Assembly: GCF_018449775.1 (NCBI RefSeq)
Contig: NZ_JAAVVB010000005.1
Span: 248,001 to 312,000 of the forward strand
Reading direction: 5' to 3'
DNA: 64,000 bases
Origin: Mucilaginibacter sp. dw_454
Lineage (GTDB): Bacteria; Bacteroidota; Bacteroidia; Sphingobacteriales; Sphingobacteriaceae
Part shown: positions 17,052-24,743 of the stretch, in pieces
Layout: each line of letters opens with the position of its first letter
Position numbering within the stretch: position 1 is the first letter of the stretch
Translations under genes and position numbers: made by a program
Notes under the pieces: model-generated
Database searches by the model: none
Seen by the model: the letters and a program-made list of their open reading frames with translations, nothing else
What the model was told of the DNA's origin: nothing

Positions 17052-18127
17052 TTATAATGATCATTGCCTTTACCCGGAGCTAATGATATGGTTGCCATAG
17101 CATATGGCGCATTGGTGGTATAAAAACCTATTACTTTCCCTTCGGGGTTAGTCACCTTCCAAACATTCCCCGCAAAAGTTTTTTGAATGCTTTTATTGTA
17201 GGGCGATAACTCGCCGTAAGGCCGCGCTTTACCCAGGTAATCAATCCAAAACAGTTTCAATTTCTGATTGGTATTATTGGTAAACATGATATAAACTTTC
17301 TGATTCATTCCGGTCGACTTGGTATTTGCCCCAACACTTTGCGCTGCGGCTACATCAGCCTTAGGCGTACTTAATTTGCCGGTATAAATGGCTTTAAGCA
17401 AAGCAAAACCTTCAGCATCATAAGCGGCTAATGCTGCAGGGCCGGGTGCGGGGGTTTGTGTTCCTTTTAGAAACTCGCCGTGCGCGCCGAAGTACCACAT
17501 AGATAGCTCGGCCCAGTATTCGCCTTGGTTGATGGCTGCGTAAGCGTCTTTCCATAAACCTTTGGCAATGGCCTTGTGATATTGATCTTTGATCTTGGCT
17601 TTCAAGCCATCGTCCAAACCATAATCCATGATATTATGCGCAAACTCGTGGATGCAAATATCAGAGCCGCCGGCATAACGGTCGCCGGGCAGGTTAAGCA
17701 AGTTCTCTTCGCCGCACGAGGTATAGATACCGCCCATGCCACGCGTACGCTGATCGATGTTAGTGGTAGTACCACGAGTATCTACATAAGGCACGTCTTT
17801 TTGCCCGCGAAACTCAGGCAGATCAGATGTTTGTTGATTTTTGCTGATGATATGGATCTCGGCGCCCCATTGCGCCAGGTTGTAGCGGATGTTGGGGATA
17901 TCAGTCAGCATCAAATTGATTTTTTGCGCCGCAACCTGCAAGGCTTTATCATCCACCTCGTTTGATGAGCGGATCATGATGCCACCGCAATCAAGTAATT
18001 TGCTGTAAAAACCAAATACCGGCGGTGTTACTTTGATAATGGCTTGTTGTGCTTGCGAGGATAGTGCTAAGCAGGCGGTCATCAAAAGAAAGAGAATTGT
18101 TTTTTTGATTGATGAGGACATATTCAA
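17048..18127 (-). CDS. Secreted zincin-like metalloprotease homolog with VHL-like C-terminal domain
   Basis: 359 residues with a signal peptide (about 8-26, ending SSQAQ). The middle domain contains His160-Glu-Phe-Ala-His164 (an HExxH zinc motif) and GEYWAE at 202-207, which can give the third Glu ligand and resembles gluzincin-type EFFAE motifs. Residues about 275-345 (KVYIMFTNNT, LKLFWIDYLGKARPYGELSPY, FAGNVWKV) resemble the beta-domain of the von Hippel-Lindau protein, in which CNRSPR...VWLNFDGEPQPY...GHLWLF occupy the same order. The combination suggests a secreted peptidase with a peptide-binding domain. Catalytic activity is inferred from motifs only. Convergent with rsmA. Confidence 0.7.
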   Translation of the reverse strand: MNMSSSIKKTILFLLMTACLALSSQAQQAIIKVTPPVFGFYSKLLDCGGIMIRSSNEVDDKALQVAAQKINLMLTDIPNIRYNLAQWGAEIHIISKNQQTSDLPEFRGQKDVPYVDTRGTTTNIDQRTRGMGGIYTSCGEENLLNLPGDRYAGGSDICIHEFAHNIMDYGLDDGLKAKIKDQYHKAIAKGLWKDAYAAINQGEYWAELSMWYFGAHGEFLKGTQTPAPGPAALAAYDAEGFALLKAIYTGKLSTPKADVAAAQSVGANTKSTGMNQKVYIMFTNNTNQKLKLFWIDYLGKARPYGELSPYNKSIQKTFAGNVWKVTNPEGKVIGFYTTNAPYAMATISLAPGKGNDHYN

Positions 18128-18162
18128 AGGTAATTAATCTTAAAATACCTACTTAATAAATC

Positions 18163-18197
18163 AAAGTTGGTTTTTTGCCAACTTTATTTTAACTTTG
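18163..18197 (+). promoter_or_regulatory. Promoter and candidate operator of the higBA module
   Basis: TAACTTTG at 18190-18197 matches the Bacteroidota -7 consensus TAnnTTTG exactly, with TTG at 18167-18169 about 20 bases upstream (-33 element). Overlapping it is a perfect 8-bp inverted repeat AAAGTTGG-(7)-CCAACTTT at 18163-18185. The palindrome sits exactly where an autoregulating HigA-type repressor would block the polymerase. The role is inference. Confidence 0.65.
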
Positions 18198-18300
18198 TAT
18201 CATGCTGGGAAGGTCCCGGACGAGCTATATAGAAAAAACGAAAAGCATCGTATGAAGAAAAGAGATGGCCGAATAATGAGTAACATAAATATTAGCATCA

Positions 18301-18594
18301 ATGCGTATTATCTCTCAAAAAAAATTACTAGACTTTGCAAAAAAGCATGCGGATGCAGCCAATAGTGTTAGCACCTGGAGAAAAATAGTACAAGAAGCCG
18401 AATGGAAAAAAGGAGCCGATATTTTGGCAGACTTTCCAAAAGCAAAACTCATACCCTCAAAAAGGGCACGCTTCAAAATTGTTGGCAATAAATATCGACT
18501 AATTATCGAAGTTGACTATGCTGATGCGGTGGTTGAAATTAGGTTCGTAGGAACCCATAACGAATACGACAACATAGATGCATCGTCTATTTAG
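18301..18594 (+). CDS. higB: HigB-family type II toxin (mRNA interferase)
   Basis: 97 residues of the RelE-like HigB fold. The diagnostic C-terminal block is clear: ARFKIVGNKYRLIIEVDY (about 58-75) and IRFVGTHNEYDNID (80-93), with the conserved GTH-EYD motif. HigB toxins cut mRNA on the ribosome. As in other HigBA systems the toxin gene comes first, with the antitoxin 23 bases downstream. A promoter with a palindrome lies upstream. Confidence 0.92.
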   Translation: MRIISQKKLLDFAKKHADAANSVSTWRKIVQEAEWKKGADILADFPKAKLIPSKRARFKIVGNKYRLIIEVDYADAVVEIRFVGTHNEYDNIDASSI

Positions 18595-18617
18595 CGTAAT
18601 CTAAAAATCTGAAAATT

Positions 18618-18995
18618 ATGAATCAAAAACCACAATGGTTTTTAATTGAAACCGAACAAGAGTATAATAAAGCTATTGAGAGGTATGAACAAATCAAACA
18701 GGTAACAGCAGGCGATGATCATAAAGAAAAGCTTTTGCTTGTGCACTTGATTGAGAATTACGAAAACTCTCTTTGGGATCTTCCGGAAGTTAACCCTGTT
18801 GAAATGATTAAAATCCGAATGGAGGATTTTGGTTACAAAGCAGCGGATCTGGCGGAGGCGTATGGTGATAAGGGTACAGTTAGTAAGGTGCTTAATTATA
18901 AACAGCCACTATCGCTAACCATGATCAGGAAGTTTAGTGAATTATTGCATTTACCTGCATCTGCTTTGTTAAAAGAATACCGTCTAAACTCTTAA
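18618..18995 (+). CDS. higA: HigA-family antitoxin with XRE-type helix-turn-helix
   Basis: 125 residues. The N-terminal half (about 1-60, EQEYNKAIERYEQIK, HLIENYENSLWDLPEVNPVEMIKIRMED split across helices) is the HigA toxin-binding region; the C-terminal half (about 68-122) is a helix-turn-helix (AADLAEAYGDKGTVSKVLNY, LSLTMIRKFSELLHLPASALL in pieces). It neutralises HigB and should repress the shared promoter. A third small ORF starts two bases after the stop codon. Confidence 0.9.
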   Translation: MNQKPQWFLIETEQEYNKAIERYEQIKQVTAGDDHKEKLLLVHLIENYENSLWDLPEVNPVEMIKIRMEDFGYKAADLAEAYGDKGTVSKVLNYKQPLSLTMIRKFSELLHLPASALLKEYRLNS

Positions 18996-18997
18996 TT

Positions 18998-19177
18998 ATG
19001 GCCAGTTTGGATATCGAGCGACCGGACAAAAAATCGGACCCTGATTTCTATGACGATTTGCCTCAATGCGTTAAAGATGGCATCGAACAAGGGCTACAAG
19101 ATGTTGAATCAGGTAATGTGCATTCTCATGAAGAGGTAATGACAGCAGCAAGACTAAAATATATTTCTACTAAATAA
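18998..19177 (+). CDS. 59-residue small protein downstream of higBA, antitoxin-like
   Basis: ATG at 18998 follows the higA stop by two bases, and its TAA (19175-19177) is followed immediately by the ATG of the dehydrogenase at 19178. The product is acidic: MASLDIERPDKKSDPDFYDD, then LPQCVKDGIEQGLQDVESGN and VHSHEEVMTAARLKYISTK. The pattern of a short amphipathic helix followed by a V.SHEEV motif is common in small antitoxin-like proteins paired with RelE/ParE toxins. Tight spacing on both sides supports a translated gene. A specific function is inference. Confidence 0.65.
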   Translation: MASLDIERPDKKSDPDFYDDLPQCVKDGIEQGLQDVESGNVHSHEEVMTAARLKYISTK

Positions 19178-20122
19178 ATGACAAATAACAATATCCTTAT
19201 CGTCGACGATATCCACCCCATATTTATTGAACAAGTTGAGGCACTAGGCTATAAATGCAACTACCAGCCAACTATAAAATTAACCGAGGCTTTAGAAATC
19301 ATCGCTGGTTATGCTGGCCTGGTTATCCGATCAAAATTTAATGTAGATAAGCAATTAATTGACGCAGCAACCAGCCTGCGCTTTGTTTGCCGCGCGGGTG
19401 CCGGTATGGATAATATCGACGAGACTTATGCCGCCGAGAAAAACCTTAAACTCATCAACGCTTCCGAAGGCAATATGGATGCCGTGGGCGAACATGCGGT
19501 GGGTCTGCTTTTATCGCTCATGAACCATTTTAACACGGCTGACGCCGAGATCCGCAACGGTGAATGGAAGCGCGAGGCTAATCGTGGATTTGAACTGAAA
19601 GGTAAAACTGTGGGCATTATTGGCTATGGTTTTATGGGGAAAAGCTTTGCCAGAAAGCTATCGGGTTTTGAGGTGGAGGTGATAGCTTACGACAAATATA
19701 AAACCGGCTTTTCTGACCGCTATGCCCGCGAAGTAACCATGGAAGAGATTGTAAAGCATAGCGATGTACTGAGCGTACACGTACCGCTAACCAAAGAAAC
19801 CAACGGCATGATCAGCGACGAACTGTTGTTTCACTTTAAAAAGCCGATATTCTTTATCAATACCTCGCGTGGTAAGGTTGCCCAGGTGCGCGCCGTGTTA
19901 AACGCCATTAAAGCAGGCAAAATATTAGGCGCAGGCCTGGATGTACTGGAAACCGAAAAATTCCCGGCCCTGGGCGAGCAGGAATGGTTTGATGATCTGA
20001 AAAAATCAGGCAAAGTGTTACTAACGCCTCACGTAGCCGGCTGGACCTTCGATTCTTATAGGAAGATCAGCGAGGTAATGGCGGGTAAACTGGCGGAAGC
20101 CAGTTTAGTGATTGGAGATTAG
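19178..20122 (+). CDS. D-isomer-specific 2-hydroxyacid dehydrogenase (phosphoglycerate dehydrogenase-like)
   Basis: 314 residues. N-terminal substrate domain with CRAGAGMDNID (about 71-81), a central Rossmann domain with GIIGYGFMGKSFA (about 146-158), and the catalytic set Arg in NTSRGK, Glu in VLETEKF and His in LTPHVAGW. The family reduces or oxidises 2-hydroxyacids with NAD(H); the closest reading is SerA-like phosphoglycerate dehydrogenase lacking the ACT domain. It abuts the 59-residue gene with no spacing, so transcription may come from the higBA promoter, which is unusual for a metabolic gene. Confidence 0.88.
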   Translation: MTNNNILIVDDIHPIFIEQVEALGYKCNYQPTIKLTEALEIIAGYAGLVIRSKFNVDKQLIDAATSLRFVCRAGAGMDNIDETYAAEKNLKLINASEGNMDAVGEHAVGLLLSLMNHFNTADAEIRNGEWKREANRGFELKGKTVGIIGYGFMGKSFARKLSGFEVEVIAYDKYKTGFSDRYAREVTMEEIVKHSDVLSVHVPLTKETNGMISDELLFHFKKPIFFINTSRGKVAQVRAVLNAIKAGKILGAGLDVLETEKFPALGEQEWFDDLKKSGKVLLTPHVAGWTFDSYRKISEVMAGKLAEASLVIGD

Positions 20123-20181
20123 TTGAACAGAGATTAGGAACCATACCATCAACTAATCACTAATCTCCAACCACTAATCAC

Positions 20182-20237
20182 TAAGTTTTGATTCCCAAAT
20201 TTTGTTACTCAAACAAAAATTTGGAAATCAAAACTTA
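20182..20237. repeat. Long imperfect inverted repeat before greA
   Basis: TAAGTTTTGATT...AATCAAAACTTA with inner arms CCCAAATTTTGTT / AAACAAAAATTTGG and an ACTC loop; about 24 paired bases with one mismatch and one indel. It is the first of three hairpins between the dehydrogenase stop and greA. Confidence 0.7.
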
Positions 20238-20253
20238 AATATCTTATCTTCGT
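20220..20253 (+). promoter_or_regulatory. Probable promoter of the greA leader
   Basis: TTTG at 20220-20223, then about 21 bases, then TATCTTCG (20245-20252), one base from the Bacteroidota -7 consensus TAnnTTTG. It would start transcription near 20258, just ahead of the hairpin at 20262. It overlaps the right arm of the preceding inverted repeat. Confidence 0.45.
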
Positions 20254-20261
20254 TTTACATA

Positions 20262-20299
20262 AAACAAGACTATACGGGCACGCCTTTATAGTCTTGTTT
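20262..20299 (+). ncRNA. Hairpin in the greA leader (candidate attenuator or sRNA)
   Basis: Perfect 13-bp stem AAACAAGACTATA / TATAGTCTTGTTT around a 12-base loop (CGGGCACGCCTT), followed after GTTTTT by a second strong hairpin with a T-run. A transcript from the promoter near 20250 ending at 20348 would be about 90 bases and almost completely structured. Either a small RNA or a transcription attenuator for greA. Confidence 0.45.
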
Positions 20300-20315
20300 G
20301 TTTTTAAAGTCATCA

Positions 20316-20348
20316 CGTCCTTCTATAAAAGGGAGGGCGGTTTTTTTT
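20316..20348 (+). terminator. Rho-independent terminator upstream of greA
   Basis: Perfect 8-bp stem CGTCCTTC / GGAGGGCG (two G-T pairs) with a TATAAAAG loop, followed by G and eight T residues, 41 bases before the greA start. Its position inside the apparent greA leader suggests conditional termination. Confidence 0.75.
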
Positions 20349-20388
20349 GGTGACCAATCAAGACTTATAAAGAATTTAAATTTGAGTT

Positions 20389-20862
20389 ATGGCAGAGGTA
20401 GCATATTTTACCAAAGACGGTTTAGAAAAACTAAAACAAGAATTACAAGAATTAAAAACAACGGGCCGTTCTAACATATCAAAGGCAATTGCCGAGGCGC
20501 GCGATAAAGGCGACCTTTCTGAGAACGCCGAATACGATGCTGCTAAAGAAGCGCAAGGCTTGCACGAAGCTAAAATAAGCCAGATGCAGGAAACCCTGGC
20601 TAACGCCCGTTTGTTGGACGAGTCGAAAATTGACGTGTCAAAAGTATTAGCGCTGTCTATCGTTAAAATCAAAAATGTAAAAAGCGGCGCCACCATGAGC
20701 TATCAATTGGTTGCAGAAAGCGAAGCCGATATGAAATCGGGCAAGATCTCTGTAACCTCGCCTATAGCTAAAGGGTTGTTGGGCAAATCGGTTGGTGAGA
20801 TTGCTGAGATCACGGTACCGGCCGGTAAAATAGAATTCGAGATAATGGAAGTTTCGAGATAG
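20389..20862 (+). CDS. greA: Transcription elongation factor GreA
   Basis: 157 residues, normal length. N-terminal coiled coil (about 8-75) with the characteristic ARDKGDLSENAEYDAAKE segment carrying the acidic tip that enters the RNA polymerase secondary channel, then the C-terminal FKBP-like globular domain ending SPIAKGLLGKSVGEIAEI and VPAGKIEFEI. GreA stimulates cleavage of backtracked transcripts. The leader upstream contains three hairpins including a terminator. Confidence 0.97.
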   Translation: MAEVAYFTKDGLEKLKQELQELKTTGRSNISKAIAEARDKGDLSENAEYDAAKEAQGLHEAKISQMQETLANARLLDESKIDVSKVLALSIVKIKNVKSGATMSYQLVAESEADMKSGKISVTSPIAKGLLGKSVGEIAEITVPAGKIEFEIMEVSR

Positions 20863-20870
20863 ATACGTTA

Positions 20871-20904
20871 TACGTTTGACGTAGTACGTATTACGTCAAA
20901 CGTA
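20871..20904. repeat. 13-bp inverted repeat between greA and the HIT gene
   Basis: TACGTTTGACGTA (20871-20883) and TACGTCAAACGTA (20892-20904) around GTACGTAT, a perfect palindrome 8 bases after the greA stop. It has no T-run, so it resembles the intergenic palindromes of this genome more than a terminator. Confidence 0.65.
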
Positions 20905-20923
20905 CAACCTAAAACATTTTCCC

Positions 20924-21316
20924 ATGCTAAGCATCTTTTCCAAAATCATAGCCGGCGAAATCCCGTCATACAAAATTGCCGAGGACGATAACTATTACGC
21001 GTTTTTGGATATTGCGCCTTTGGTTGAGGGCCATTTACTGGTAGTGCCTAAAAAAGAGGTTGACAAGCTTTTTGATCTGGATGATGACACCTATGCTGGC
21101 TTGATGCTGTTTGCCAAAAAGATAGCTACTGCGCTTGAAAAAGCCATCCCTTGCAACCGTGTTGGCGTAACCGTTATTGGCCTGGAAGTACCGCATGCGC
21201 ACGTACATCTTATCCCTATTAACGGTATGGGCGATATGAATTTTGCCAACCCGAAATTGAAATTTACGCCACAAGAATTTCAGGCTACTGCTGATAAAAT
21301 CAAAGCTCAGCTGTAG
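20924..21316 (+). CDS. HIT-family nucleotide-binding hydrolase
   Basis: 130 residues with the histidine-triad motif VPHAHVHLIPI near residue 90-100 and the N-terminal IFSKIIAGEIPSYKIAEDD typical of Hint/HinT-type proteins. These act on nucleoside phosphoramidates and AMP-linked substrates. Follows greA by 61 bases in the same direction. Its last 17 bases overlap the end of the convergent O-antigen-ligase gene. Confidence 0.94.
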   Translation: MLSIFSKIIAGEIPSYKIAEDDNYYAFLDIAPLVEGHLLVVPKKEVDKLFDLDDDTYAGLMLFAKKIATALEKAIPCNRVGVTVIGLEVPHAHVHLIPINGMGDMNFANPKLKFTPQEFQATADKIKAQL

Positions 21317-22559
21317 CTGTGTTCTTTTTTCCCTGATCTGAGAAAAAGAAGAACGAGAAGAAAAACGCGTAAAAAACCACCCCCTTATCTACATCCAGCA
21401 AATTTTCGGCGAAGGATACAACAATAATCAGCAGCATAAAGCTTAAGAACAACAGATCCTTTTTTTGTAGTGCCTGTTTGAAACCAAATGCGAGCGTGAT
21501 AAGATAAACCAGCAAGCCTATTATTCCCGATTTCAGCCAAAAGCTTAAGTACTGGTTATGCGAGTTTAAGTGATTCACAAAGGAGTTATAATATTTGCGG
21601 GTGTAGAAATCTTCGTGCAATAAACCCAGTTCAGAGCCGGCGCCATAACCTATGACCGGCGATTTCTCAATTAGCCCGAAAGAAGATCGCCAGCGATCGA
21701 GCCGCGAGTCGAAACGTTGATCTTGCGCCGTTAACGCCAGATCATATTTAAGGGCAGAAACATAACGTTTGTGCAATGATTTCATGGCGAACATACCTGC
21801 AATAGCAATGACAGATATAACCCCTGCAATAGCTATAAATCGTATTCGTTTCTTATCCTTCAATAAATAGAAAGGCACGGCCACGTCAATAATAACAACT
21901 GTAGGTATAAACACTGATTTTGATGAAAGCTGCGCTAAACCGGCCAGCAAAACGCTGGCGCAAAATAGCTCAAACAATCGCCAGCGCTTATTTTGCTCTT
22001 TCAATATAACCGAAAGCATAAAGATCAAAGCAATGGCTACCTGCAATGAGAAAAATGTAGCATGAATATCAATAGGCAAAGCAAAATTATGATTGGTAAA
22101 TGCCGAGCTAAACAGGTACGACATTGGCAACCCATAAAAGTGGATATTATGTAACGCATCGAGGTATAGGTAAACTATTACAGCGGCGCAAACTATTGAA
22201 AATCCAAAAAGCAATTGGTTGCGGTATTTCCGTATGTCAAAAGAAGTTAAACAGAACAGTACCGGGAACAACAAGATGGTAATATGTGTGCCCCATTGAT
22301 TAAAGGCCTGCGTGCGGTTCACGGTGTAAATGGTACTTAACATCGTCACAAAAAAAACCGATTGCAGCGCCAGGTTACTCCAGGTAAAAATAGGCCTGAT
22401 AGCCTTTTTGTTAAGCTGGATCAGCGTATGCAAACAAAAGCTAATCAGGATTAAATGGCTATAAAAAAAATCAAAAGGTAAACTGGCTAAAAACGCCAGC
22501 AGGTGGTAATAGCTTATTTTAGTGTTGATTGACGCGTCTTTAGGAAATAATCTTTCCAT
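21300..22559 (-). CDS. O-antigen ligase/polymerase-family membrane protein
   Basis: 419 residues with about ten to twelve hydrophobic segments and a large loop (about 280-335: YDLALTAQDQRFDSRLDRWRSS, IGYGAGSELGLLHEDFYTRKYY, NHLNSHNQYLSF in pieces) characteristic of the Wzy_C/WaaL family, including the conserved HNQYL motif. Such proteins ligate or polymerise undecaprenyl-linked glycans in the periplasm. It is the last gene of a five-gene minus-strand glycan operon; its start overlaps the end of the upstream glycosyltransferase gene by 20 bases. Confidence 0.87.
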   Translation of the reverse strand: MERLFPKDASINTKISYYHLLAFLASLPFDFFYSHLILISFCLHTLIQLNKKAIRPIFTWSNLALQSVFFVTMLSTIYTVNRTQAFNQWGTHITILLFPVLFCLTSFDIRKYRNQLLFGFSIVCAAVIVYLYLDALHNIHFYGLPMSYLFSSAFTNHNFALPIDIHATFFSLQVAIALIFMLSVILKEQNKRWRLFELFCASVLLAGLAQLSSKSVFIPTVVIIDVAVPFYLLKDKKRIRFIAIAGVISVIAIAGMFAMKSLHKRYVSALKYDLALTAQDQRFDSRLDRWRSSFGLIEKSPVIGYGAGSELGLLHEDFYTRKYYNSFVNHLNSHNQYLSFWLKSGIIGLLVYLITLAFGFKQALQKKDLLFLSFMLLIIVVSFAENLLDVDKGVVFYAFFFSFFFFSDQGKKNTATAEL

Positions 22560-23664
22560 GATTAAAATGCAGGTAACATTCTATGGCGTATTTCTCGTAG
22601 CCATCAATCACGCTTTCCCAGTTAAACAGGTGTTTTATTTTTTGCAGATTATTGTCAACCATTACTTTTTCGGGCGCCTGGCGTTGTACCGTTTCCACCA
22701 GTTGCTTTACATCTGTTGGGTTCGAAAAGTAGTAAGCGTCGCTGCTCAATACCGCCTGATTAAAGGGGTTGTTATGTGCCGCTATCAAAGCTTCGCTGGC
22801 CATAGCTTCCAATAACGAAGGGTTGGTGCCGCCAACGCTATGCCCGTGGAAATACAAGTAAGAGTTGTTTTGCAGTGCACGTACTTTGGCGGTATCGTAA
22901 ATGGAGCCTTTAAACTCTATACGGCTGTCATTCTTAAATTTATGGGTGATGTATTTGCCGAAGCGATTATCGGTGCTACCCAATACCTGGAAAGGCTTGT
23001 CCGAATTACTCAGGTTATAACCGTCCAGTATAGTTTCGATATTATTTTCAGGCTCCATGCGGGCCATCAGTAAAAAGTAATCTTCTTTTAAAGCTTCCTG
23101 CGGTGTAATTTGTTCACGCTCAATCTCGGTGATCATATCGGCACCATAAGGAATGTAACGGCTGTTAATATCATATTTACGCGCCAGGTATTGTTTAATC
23201 ACCATCGAGTCTGATACATAGTACTGACTATGCTTTACAGCCAGTCCCTCGGCATATTTAAGGAAGTTTTGTACCGGTTTAGAGTATTTGCTGCGTTTCC
23301 ATTCCAGGCCATCCATATTGGTAATGATGGCGCTTTTTGATGGATACAAGCTACCCCAAACAGAGCTGCTGGTATAACCCATGATCAATACCACATCAAA
23401 GTTGCGTTTACGGGCATCGCGGATGCAATTCAAATCATAAACAAACTGCCCTGCCGAACCTAAAAGATATTCAGGATCATAGCAATGGATGATCTTTACG
23501 CCGTTCCAATCGTCCGCTGTATAAGGGTGATTATGCGAGTTATAGACAGACACATCATGCCCGCGCCTTACCAACCCGGTTGATACGTACTCAGAGATGT
23601 GCTCGAACCCGCCGTAGTGGTTGGGTATGCCCCGGGTTCCTAATATGGCTATTTTAAGTTTCAT
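22540..23664 (-). CDS. GT4 glycosyltransferase with DUF1972 N-terminus
   Basis: Start at ATG 23664 (374 residues), overlapping the preceding stop in an ATGA junction. The N-terminus KIAILGTRGIPNHYGGFEHI is the signature of DUF1972-type transferases, often rhamnosyltransferases, and the C-terminal half has the GT-B nucleotide-sugar site (MARMEPENNIETIL, and GGTNPSLLEAMA with the E-x7-E type motif). It adds a sugar to a surface glycan; donor and acceptor are unknown. Confidence 0.92.
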   Translation of the reverse strand: MKLKIAILGTRGIPNHYGGFEHISEYVSTGLVRRGHDVSVYNSHNHPYTADDWNGVKIIHCYDPEYLLGSAGQFVYDLNCIRDARKRNFDVVLIMGYTSSSVWGSLYPSKSAIITNMDGLEWKRSKYSKPVQNFLKYAEGLAVKHSQYYVSDSMVIKQYLARKYDINSRYIPYGADMITEIEREQITPQEALKEDYFLLMARMEPENNIETILDGYNLSNSDKPFQVLGSTDNRFGKYITHKFKNDSRIEFKGSIYDTAKVRALQNNSYLYFHGHSVGGTNPSLLEAMASEALIAAHNNPFNQAVLSSDAYYFSNPTDVKQLVETVQRQAPEKVMVDNNLQKIKHLFNWESVIDGYEKYAIECYLHFNHGKIIS

Positions 23665-24743
23665 GGCTGCGTTACTATTTGTTGATACGCAGCTAATGTG
23701 CATTTGGCTGCCTGGGCCCAGGTATATTTTTGCAAAATTCTTTCGCGCAGAGCAGGTTGGTGTTCGGCGCTGGCAGCTTGCTCAATGGCTGCCCGGATAC
23801 TTTCAGGATTTTCCGGATTACAATAGAAAGCATCGTCGCCAAAATACTCGCGGGTATCGCCTTTATTGGTTATCACAATATTACAGCCCATCGTAGCAGC
23901 CTCTAATGAACTGAGGCCGGTTGTCTCGAACCAGCTGGGTAGCACATGCACGTTGGCGCGTTGGTAATAAGCCACCAAATCATCCTGCGGCAAATGGTCT
24001 ATAAATTCAATATTTGCTGCCGCGATATTTCGGCACTCATTGTAATAAGCTTGCTGATTAGGGCTGTGGTTGCCGATAAGCAATAGTTTGAATCGCGTGT
24101 TATTTAGGGCCTTGATCAGGTTCAGCTGATTCTTGATACCCTCGATCCTGGCCACGCAGATCACCAGGTTTTCGTCCCTTTCGGCATTGGCATCATATTG
24201 AAATAATTTAGGGTCGATGCCATTGGGCACTACTTCATATTTTACTGCCGATGGATAGGCCTGCATTACCCTTTTATATTCTGACTCCGAATTAGGCAAG
24301 ATCATCCGGGCTTTGTTCAAAATGTGCAGAATGCTCCTGCGCTGCCCCCGCCATAAATAAGACGGACTAGCCATGCCATCGAGCCCTAATAACCAACGGG
24401 CAATGGTTTTAATATATTCAATACTGTTGCCGGGTAAGTAACTAAATAAGCGGCCCATGCCTTTGCGATATAGCTTATCATACTCACTATAATCTACCAA
24501 AATGGTAGATACCACATAGGGCTTATTGGCCTTATGGCTATGGTATAAAATATCAGCAGGGCGAATGATGTTGAAGAAATGCAGCAGATCATAGCTGTTG
24601 TAATCAACCTCTTCGTCTGTCAGTTTAATTTCGGCCAAAACGCCAAGATCTGCCAGGTGCGAGGCGGTTTGTATTGCCTGCACCGTGTCGCCACCGCGCA
24701 CGGTGTATAAGGTAGATCGCGCTATGATAGCTACCCGCATCAT
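23661..24743 (-). CDS. GT4-family glycosyltransferase
   Basis: 360 residues. N-terminal Rossmann-like half beginning VAIIARSTLYTVRGGDTVQA and C-terminal GT-B half with CVARIEGIKNQLNLIKAL, LIGNHSPNQ and SWFETTGLSSLEAATMG (Glu pair of the retaining GT4 site). The start ATG overlaps the TAA of the upstream GT2 gene (TAATG junction), showing translational coupling. Role: assembly of the same surface glycan as its neighbours. Confidence 0.92.
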   Translation of the reverse strand: MMRVAIIARSTLYTVRGGDTVQAIQTASHLADLGVLAEIKLTDEEVDYNSYDLLHFFNIIRPADILYHSHKANKPYVVSTILVDYSEYDKLYRKGMGRLFSYLPGNSIEYIKTIARWLLGLDGMASPSYLWRGQRRSILHILNKARMILPNSESEYKRVMQAYPSAVKYEVVPNGIDPKLFQYDANAERDENLVICVARIEGIKNQLNLIKALNNTRFKLLLIGNHSPNQQAYYNECRNIAAANIEFIDHLPQDDLVAYYQRANVHVLPSWFETTGLSSLEAATMGCNIVITNKGDTREYFGDDAFYCNPENPESIRAAIEQAASAEHQPALRERILQKYTWAQAAKCTLAAYQQIVTQP

